Below are positions 6,903 to 11,123 of a DNA stretch of 11,123 nt, piece by piece. Both the position numbers and the translations under genes were made by a program. Position 1 is the first letter of the stretch. Each line of letters starts with the position of its first letter. The stretch lies in NCBI GenBank assembly GCA_022866645.1, contig JALHUQ010000064.1, positions 1-11,123 on the forward strand, in the 5' to 3' direction. The stretch comes from Woeseiaceae bacterium (GTDB lineage Bacteria; Pseudomonadota; Gammaproteobacteria; Steroidobacterales; Woeseiaceae). The notes under the pieces were generated by a model, which searched no databases, was not told where the DNA came from, and saw only the letters and a list, made by a program, of their open reading frames with translations.

Positions 6903-9056
6903 ATGCCAGCACCTTCCACCTCACTCTACAGCTATAACAAGTACTGGGCCGAATGCTATGGCATTGCGCCGGAGTTGCCGATGTCGCGTGCCGAAATGGA
7001 TGCTCTGGGCTGGGATTCCTGCGACATCATTATCGTCACCGGCGATGCCTACGTGGATCATCCTTCATTCGGCATGGCCATCATCGGCCGTTTGCTTGAG
7101 GCGAATGGTTTTCGCGTTGGCATCATCGCGCAGCCGGACTGGCAATCGAAGGACGCGTTCGAGCAGTTAGGCAAACCAAACCTGTATTTCGGTGTTGCTG
7201 CGGGCAACATGGACTCGATGATCAATCGTTACACGGCGGATAAGAAAGTCAGAAATGACGACGCTTATACGCCGGGTGGTGTCGGCGGCAAACGACCCGA
7301 CCGTTGTTCGCTGGTGTACTCACAACGTTGCAAGGAAGCCTACAAGGACGTGCCGGTAGTTCTCGGTGGCATCGAAGCGTCATTGCGCAGGATTGCCCAT
7401 TTCGATTATTGGCAGGGCAGTGTGCGACGCTCGATTCTTCTCGATGCGAGTGCCGATATTCTGGTGTATGGCAACGCGGAGCGCGCTATCGTCGAGCTGT
7501 CGCATCGTATCGCTCGTGGTGATCGCGTCAGTGATATTACGGACGTCCGCGGTACAGCCTTTATTCGTCAGGATCGTCCAGAGGACTGGTGGGAAATCGA
7601 TTCGACCCGAATTGATCGACCCGGTCGTATTGATCAGATTGTCAGTCCCTACGTAAACACGCAGGAAAGCGAGGCCTGCGCCACGAAGCAAAGCGAGGGG
7701 GAAGATGACGACAAGGTTTTGCGCTTCGTCCCGGATGCGAAACGCAATCGGAGTCGCACCGTGATTCGACTGCCGTCGTTCGAGAAGGTCCGCAACGACG
7801 CCGTGCTTTACGCACATGCAAATCGTGTTTTGCATCTTGAGACGAACCCCGGAAATGCACGGGCGCTGGTGCAGTCGCATGAGGATCGGGATCTCTGGCT
7901 TAACCCACCCGCGATACCTTTGACCACCGCGGAAATGGATTACGTATTCGGCATGCCCTTTACTCGCGTACCACACAAAGCCTACGGCGACGCGCGCATT
8001 CCGGCTTACGAGATGATTCGTTTCTCGGTGAATATCATGCGCGGCTGTTTCGGCGGTTGCACCTTCTGTTCGATTACGGAACACGAAGGTCGGATCATCC
8101 AGAATCGTTCCGAAGAATCGATCCTCGAGGAAATCGAAAAAATTCGCGACACCGTGCCCGGGTTTACCGGCGTCATTTCCGATCTCGGCGGGCCGACGGC
8201 CAACATGTACCGACTCGCCTGCAAGAGCCGCGAGATAGAGGCGGCGTGCAGACTACCGAGCTGTGTTTTTCCCGACGTCTGCGGCAATCTGAACACCGAT
8301 CACTCTTCACTGACCGGGCTCTACCGCAAGGCGCGCGCACTGCCGGGCGTAAAGAAGGTGCTTATCGCATCCGGGCTCCGCTATGACCTCGCTGTCAAAG
8401 ATCCGGAGTACGTCAAAGAGCTGGTTACCCATCATGTCGGCGGTTATCTGAAGATCGCTCCGGAACACACGGAGAGGGGGCCGCTCGACAAGATGATGAA
8501 GCCCGGCATTGGTGCCTATGACAAGTTCAAGGAAATGTTTGAGCAGTTCTCGAAAGAAGCTGGCAAAGAGCAGTACCTGATTCCCTACTTTATCGCAGCT
8601 CATCCGGGCACCACCGATGAGGATATGGTGAATCTTGCGTTGTGGCTGAAGAAGAATAATTTCCGGGCAGACCAGGTGCAGGCGTTTTACCCGTCACCCA
8701 TGGCAACAGCGACGGCGATGTATCACTCCGGCAAGAATCCACTGCGTAAGGTGACCTACAAAAGTGACAATGTGGACATCGTCAAGAGCCCGGAAAAACG
8801 GCGTCTGCATAAAGCACTGCTGCGTTACCACGATCCGAAGAACTGGCCGATGATTCGCGCGGCGCTCGAAGGCATGAAACTGGGCCACCTGATTGGACCA
8901 GGCAAGGACAAGCTGGTGCCGTTGCTGCAGCCGCGCGGCAGTCACTTGCAGGGTTCGGCACGCCGAAAAAACACCGCAGTGGCGCACGAGAAGCGGATTC
9001 GTAAGGGCAGGGTGCTATCGCAGCACACGGGGTTGCCACCGCGCGAGGACAGTTAG
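6903..9056 (+). CDS. ygiQ: YgiQ-family radical SAM protein (UPF0313)
   Basis: A 717-residue protein, close to the roughly 740 residues of E. coli YgiQ. The N-terminal UPF0313 domain is recognisable from PMSRAEMDALGWDSCDII and VTGDAYVDHPSFG (45-57). The radical SAM core has the iron-sulfur motif C-x3-C-x2-C at Cys382, Cys386 and Cys389 (RGCFGGCTFC), which should bind a [4Fe-4S] cluster and cleave S-adenosylmethionine. A conserved C-terminal region (YHDPKNWPMIRAAL) ends in a basic tail of about 40 residues. The family's physiological reaction is not established to my knowledge. The start is set at ATG 6903 because homologues begin shortly before the QYWAACFG-like segment (here KYWAECYG). The open frame extends to TTG 6786, but that part is low-complexity, contains the TATAAT box and has no family similarity. 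No Shine-Dalgarno sequence is visible before 6903. Confidence 0.95.
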   Translation: MPAPSTSLYSYNKYWAECYGIAPELPMSRAEMDALGWDSCDIIIVTGDAYVDHPSFGMAIIGRLLEANGFRVGIIAQPDWQSKDAFEQLGKPNLYFGVAAGNMDSMINRYTADKKVRNDDAYTPGGVGGKRPDRCSLVYSQRCKEAYKDVPVVLGGIEASLRRIAHFDYWQGSVRRSILLDASADILVYGNAERAIVELSHRIARGDRVSDITDVRGTAFIRQDRPEDWWEIDSTRIDRPGRIDQIVSPYVNTQESEACATKQSEGEDDDKVLRFVPDAKRNRSRTVIRLPSFEKVRNDAVLYAHANRVLHLETNPGNARALVQSHEDRDLWLNPPAIPLTTAEMDYVFGMPFTRVPHKAYGDARIPAYEMIRFSVNIMRGCFGGCTFCSITEHEGRIIQNRSEESILEEIEKIRDTVPGFTGVISDLGGPTANMYRLACKSREIEAACRLPSCVFPDVCGNLNTDHSSLTGLYRKARALPGVKKVLIASGLRYDLAVKDPEYVKELVTHHVGGYLKIAPEHTERGPLDKMMKPGIGAYDKFKEMFEQFSKEAGKEQYLIPYFIAAHPGTTDEDMVNLALWLKKNNFRADQVQAFYPSPMATATAMYHSGKNPLRKVTYKSDNVDIVKSPEKRRLHKALLRYHDPKNWPMIRAALEGMKLGHLIGPGKDKLVPLLQPRGSHLQGSARRKNTAVAHEKRIRKGRVLSQHTGLPPREDS

Positions 9057-9101
9057 TCCGGCAAGCTCCGAGAGGGCTGTTTGGCGGGCAGGATGGACTC
9101 G

Positions 9102-9121
9102 AATCGCCTTGGGGCGATTTT
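9102..9121 (+). terminator. Probable terminator after ygiQ
   Basis: The stem AATCGCC (9102-9108) with GGCGATT (9113-9119) encloses a TTGG loop and is followed by only two more T residues (TTTT in all, counting the stem end). It begins 45 bases after the ygiQ stop. The stem is good but the T-tract is short, so termination may be partial. Confidence 0.55.
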
Positions 9122-9122
9122 C

Positions 9123-9159
9123 GCGGGGAAGTGCGGAGAGACGGGGCACTTCGCCCCGC
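9123..9159. repeat. Large GC-rich stem-loop
   Basis: The arms GCGGGGAAGTGC (9123-9134) and GCACTTCGCCCCGC (9146-9159) form a 12-bp stem with a two-base CG bulge and an 11-base loop. No T-tract follows. It could protect the 3' end of the ygiQ message or be a member of a dispersed palindromic repeat family; only one copy is in the window. Confidence 0.55.
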
Positions 9160-9219
9160 CCTGATGTCCATATACAGACAATTCCAACGATTGACATTTC
9201 GGCTCGCGAATCGGGTAGA

Positions 9220-9248
9220 GGTTCGCTTGCGAATGCGAACCAGTTTTT
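9220..9248 (+). terminator. Terminator-like hairpin without an obvious gene
   Basis: GGTTCGC (9220-9226) pairs with GCGAACC (9235-9241) around an eight-base loop, then AG and five T residues (9244-9248). On the plus strand this is a good intrinsic terminator. It lies 164 bases beyond the ygiQ stop and ahead of no recognised gene, so it either backs up the first terminator or ends an unrecognised small RNA. Confidence 0.5.
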
Positions 9249-9308
9249 CGGTGCATGCGCCTTCATATTCATGATTGTGAGCATGAGAGACGACTAAATC
9301 CCGTCTGT

Positions 9309-9354
9309 CCAGCTAAGCAGCGATTCGGCTTTTTAGCTTACCCAGCTGAGCAGC
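9309..9354. repeat. Imperfect 13-base direct repeat downstream of tRNA-Arg
   Basis: CCAGCTAAGCAGC (9309-9321) and CCAGCTGAGCAGC (9342-9354) differ at one base and are 33 bases apart. On the minus strand, the tRNA's own strand, 9351-9336 reads GCTCAGCTGGGTAAGC, resembling a tRNA D-arm with one stem mismatch. No T-arm or full cloverleaf accompanies it. Confidence 0.45.
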
Positions 9355-9408
9355 CGCTTTCCGGAAATGCATCTGAAGAATTTTGCAACACGTAAGTTAT
9401 TGAAAAGA

Positions 9409-9485
9409 TGGCGCGCCCGGCAAGATTCGAACTTGCGACCCCCAAATTAGGAATCTGGTGCTCTATCCGACTGAGCTACGGGCGC
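9409..9485 (-). tRNA. tRNA-Arg (anticodon CCU)
   Basis: A full 77-nucleotide cloverleaf is read on the minus strand with the CCA end encoded (9411-9409). The acceptor stem is GCGCCCG/CGGGCGC with discriminator G. The D-arm is GCTC-AGTCGGATA-GAGC. The anticodon stem CCAGA/TTTGG (one G-U pair) encloses the loop TTCCTAA, giving anticodon CCU, which reads AGG. The variable loop is GGGTC, and the T-arm is GCAAG-TTCGAAT-CTTGC. A20 in the D-loop, an arginine identity base for many bacterial arginyl-tRNA synthetases, is present. All stems are intact, so the gene should be functional. It is transcribed alone, away from the yvlD-like gene. Confidence 0.97.
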
Positions 9486-9501
9486 TTTTGATGAGTTGCG
9501 T

Positions 9502-9530
9502 ACGATAGTGGCTTATCGCGCCGGTCGCAA
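9502..9530 (-). promoter_or_regulatory. Probable promoter of tRNA-Arg
   Basis: On the minus strand TTGCGA (9530-9525) and TATCGT (9507-9502) are exactly 17 bases apart, each matching four of six consensus bases. The start point would fall about 10 bases before the tRNA 5' end at 9485. Confidence 0.5.
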
Positions 9531-9571
9531 TCCTTTGCCTAATCAAGCTGCGAATCCGCCGCCATTAGTGC

Positions 9572-9577
9572 CATAAT
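9572..9577 (+). promoter_or_regulatory. -10-like box just before the yvlD-like gene
   Basis: CATAAT (five of six to consensus) ends six bases before the ATG at 9584, so transcription would begin at or next to the start codon. No -35 match stands at the right distance and no Shine-Dalgarno sequence is seen, consistent with a leaderless message but not proof of one. Confidence 0.35.
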
Positions 9578-9583
9578 GCGCGC

Positions 9584-9961
9584 ATGCAAGGCATCGTCGT
9601 CCGTACCCTGATCAGCATGCTGGGATTGTTCCTGGCCGACCGGCTCGTGCCCGGCGTCTGGATAGAGGGTACGGTCAATTTCGTGCTCGCGGCGTTACTT
9701 CTCGGACTCGTCAACGCGTTTGTGCGACCACTGCTATTCGTGTTGACCCTGCCTTTTACGATACTGACCCTCGGTTTGTTTATCTTCGTGATGAATGCTG
9801 CTTTGCTGGGGCTGGTTGCCGCGATGCTGGATAATTTTCAGGTGGCCGGGTTTTGGTCGGCCTTGTTTGGTGCCATCGTCGTCAGTATTACGAGTACCGT
9901 TGCGTCCTGGTACATCGGCCCCGCCGGTCGTTACGAGGTGTTTGTCGTACGTCGCCGCTAG
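9584..9961 (+). CDS. YvlD / phage-holin-4-2-like small membrane protein
   Basis: A 125-residue, strongly hydrophobic protein with about four membrane helices (roughly 5-22, 31-47, 50-82 as one long or two short segments, and 88-111) and a basic C-terminus (VVRRR). The conserved stretch NAFVRPLL...LTLPFTILTLGLF...NA (44-72) is characteristic of the family labelled phage holin family 4, superfamily II (YvlD-like). Despite the name, chromosomal members are found singly in many bacteria without lysis genes, and their role is not established; no phage gene is nearby here. It probably resides in the inner membrane. The length is typical and the gene looks intact. It is divergent from tRNA-Arg and 110 bases ahead of the peptidase gene. 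Confidence 0.88.
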   Translation: MQGIVVRTLISMLGLFLADRLVPGVWIEGTVNFVLAALLLGLVNAFVRPLLFVLTLPFTILTLGLFIFVMNAALLGLVAAMLDNFQVAGFWSALFGAIVVSITSTVASWYIGPAGRYEVFVVRRR

Positions 9962-10028
9962 TCGCCGCACATCGCAAAGGAAAATAACGGGCCTGCAATC
10001 CTGCCGGATTGAACAGGGCGATGACCCA

Positions 10029-10043
10029 TTTTCTTTAAGAAAA
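10029..10043. promoter_or_regulatory. AT-rich perfect palindrome upstream of the peptidase gene
   Basis: TTTTCTT-T-AAGAAAA is a perfect 7-bp inverted repeat around one base, 28 bases before the GTG at 10072. The centre is too tight for an RNA hairpin, so a protein-binding site is a better reading, but AT-rich palindromes also arise by chance. Confidence 0.3.
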
Positions 10044-10058
10044 ACTAAGCTAATCATC

Positions 10059-10063
10059 GGGAG
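10059..10063 (+). promoter_or_regulatory. Ribosome binding site for the GTG start of the M28 peptidase
   Basis: GGGAG lies eight bases before GTG 10072. It supports this non-ATG start, which places a lipoprotein signal directly at the N-terminus. Confidence 0.75.
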
Positions 10064-10071
10064 TTTCACAC

Positions 10072-11123
10072 GTGAAAAATATTGTAGCGCCGGTCCTTAT
10101 CGTTATCGGCAGTTTGCTATTTGGCTGCGGCAAACAAGCTTCTGCTCCAGAGCCGTCGGCCGTGAGCCATGAGGATGGCACGCTCGCCGCTGAGCAAGCA
10201 GCGCTTCAGATTGATGGCGAATACATGCGCGGTATTGTCAAAGAAATTTCCGACGATCGTTACGAAGGACGCGGCCCGGGCACGCGCGGCGACGCAGCCG
10301 CTCGGAAATATTTAGCCGAACAATTAGCAGCGTTGGGTTTGCAGCCCGGTGCTGCAGACGGTAGCTGGGAACAGCCATTCGAACTTGTCGGCATTAATTC
10401 AAAGCAACCCGAAACCTGGACTTTCGAACGCGACGGGAAGTCGATCTCACTGAAACAATGGGATCAGTTTATTGTCGGCAGCGGCGTACAAGAGACCCGG
10501 TCCGAGATTAACAACGCGGAACTGGTTTTTGTTGGCTACGGCATCCAGGCCCCGGAGTACGACTGGGATGACTACAAGGGCGTCGATCTCAAAGGCAAGA
10601 TTCTTGTGATGATGAACAACGATCCGGACTGGGATCCGGAATTGTTCGGCGGAGAGACCCGGCTTTGGTATGGGCGCTGGGACTACAAATACCTGAGTGC
10701 CGCGCGCCAGGGGGCTGCCGGGGCGATCATTATCCATACCTCACCATCAGCTGGGTATCCGTTTCAGGTCGTGCAGACATCCTGGACCGGTGTGCAGTAC
10801 GAGCTTCCGGCCGGTGAAGAGCCGCGTAGCCAGATTTCAGCATGGGTTACGGAAGATTCGGCACGCGAATTAATCGCGATGGCTGGTATGCATCTGGACG
10901 AACTTCGAGAACAGGCCTACAACCGCGATTTCAAACCCGTCCCACTGGGCATAACGACATCGATCTCGATGGACAACGAGTTGACTCAAGTGACTACCGG
11001 TAACGTATTGGGCCTGATACCCGGTAGTGATCCGGAGCTAAGTGACGAAGTCGTCATCTACACGGCGCATCATGACCATCTTGGTATTGGTACACCGAAC
11101 GCAGAGGGCGATGCCATTTACAA
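10072..11123 (+). CDS. M28-family metallopeptidase lipoprotein (3' end beyond window)
   Basis: The frame is open from GTG 10072 to the window end, giving 350 codons without a stop; the C-terminal part is missing. Residues 1-18 are a hydrophobic lipoprotein signal ending in the lipobox LFGC with Cys19; Phe at -2 is slightly atypical. Residues about 45-105 (DDRYEGRGPGTRGDAAARKYLAEQL in part) match the N-terminus of secreted M28 peptidases. Residues about 147-300 look like the inserted protease-associated domain (LVFVGYGIQAPEYDWDDYKGVDLKGKI in part, then GAAGAIIIHT). The catalytic domain then begins with the first zinc-site motif, AHHDHLG: His333 is a probable zinc ligand and Asp335 its partner. 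The bridging Asp, the Glu pair and the last His lie outside. M28 enzymes are zinc aminopeptidases or carboxypeptidases; this one should act on peptides in the periplasm while tethered to a membrane. Confidence 0.92.
   Translation, partial: MKNIVAPVLIVIGSLLFGCGKQASAPEPSAVSHEDGTLAAEQAALQIDGEYMRGIVKEISDDRYEGRGPGTRGDAAARKYLAEQLAALGLQPGAADGSWEQPFELVGINSKQPETWTFERDGKSISLKQWDQFIVGSGVQETRSEINNAELVFVGYGIQAPEYDWDDYKGVDLKGKILVMMNNDPDWDPELFGGETRLWYGRWDYKYLSAARQGAAGAIIIHTSPSAGYPFQVVQTSWTGVQYELPAGEEPRSQISAWVTEDSARELIAMAGMHLDELREQAYNRDFKPVPLGITTSISMDNELTQVTTGNVLGLIPGSDPELSDEVVIYTAHHDHLGIGTPNAEGDAIY

Larger units (their letters stand above)
9057..9408. other. Gene-free intergenic stretch with several stem-loops
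   Basis: The 352 bases between ygiQ and the 3' end of tRNA-Arg contain no open frame with recognisable protein features. They hold a short terminator-like hairpin (9102-9121), a large GC-rich hairpin (9123-9159), a second terminator-like hairpin not attached to any gene (9220-9248), and two related 13-base repeats (9309-9354). A TTGACA hexamer stands at 9191-9196 without a good -10 partner. The longest frame here (8893-9297) mostly overlaps ygiQ in another frame and is judged non-coding. Confidence 0.7.

Noticed and set aside
7380..8084. A 234-codon minus-strand open frame inside ygiQ
   Set aside because: It is antisense to the conserved radical SAM region and has no recognisable domain.
8893..9297. 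A 134-codon plus-strand open frame overlapping the ygiQ end
   Set aside because: Its first 160 bases overlap ygiQ in another frame and the rest runs through hairpins; the composition is Arg/Ser-rich without motifs.
9409..9485. tRNA-Arg as an integration site for a mobile element
   Set aside because: No second copy of the tRNA 3' end and no integrase gene is found in the window.
9584..9961. Phage remnant suggested by the holin-like gene
   Set aside because: YvlD-type proteins are ordinary chromosomal membrane proteins, and no endolysin, integrase or structural gene is near.

Overview
The window reads as chromosomal DNA of a Gram-negative bacterium, most likely a gammaproteobacterium. The evidence is an outer-membrane TonB-dependent receptor, a YgiQ-type radical SAM protein, an exported bacterioferritin-comigratory-type peroxiredoxin, a lipobox-bearing M28 peptidase, and a tRNA-Arg(CCU) gene with an encoded CCA end. 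The pairing of a TonB receptor with a TPR-sulfotransferase resembles marine heterotrophic groups, but the exact order cannot be fixed from this sequence alone. No transposase, integrase, phage gene or CRISPR array is visible.

Layout. Positions 5-6123 form a same-strand run: a nitrilase-superfamily amidohydrolase (5-862), a TonB-dependent outer-membrane receptor (980-3460) closed by a strong terminator (3483-3506), a TPR-plus-sulfotransferase protein (3539-5113) and, 32 bases later, a short-chain dehydrogenase that unexpectedly carries a Sec-type signal peptide (5146-6123). Convergent to this is an exported peroxiredoxin (6733-6164, minus). It shares a 169-base divergent promoter region with a YgiQ-family radical SAM gene (6903-9056, plus). 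A 352-base gene-free stretch (9057-9408) then holds at least three stem-loops and a pair of short repeats. It is followed by tRNA-Arg(CCU) on the minus strand (9485-9409), a small YvlD/phage-holin-4-2-like membrane protein (9584-9961) and the first 350 codons of a lipoprotein M28 metallopeptidase that runs off the end (10072 onward).

How the genes may work together. The first four genes could form a nutrient-handling locus: import of a substrate through the receptor, amide or nitrile hydrolysis in the cytoplasm, sulfation by the TPR protein, and oxidation or reduction by the SDR. Only the sulfotransferase-SDR pair is spaced like an operon; the receptor has its own terminator, so the rest is an inference from neighbourhood. 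The genes from 6164 onward look like ordinary housekeeping neighbours.

Start sites were revised from the longest open frames for three genes. The receptor starts at 980 rather than 938, the SDR at 5146 rather than 5131, and ygiQ at 6903 rather than 6786. Three genes (sulfotransferase, ygiQ, yvlD-like) have no visible Shine-Dalgarno sequence and carry -10-like boxes close to the start codon.
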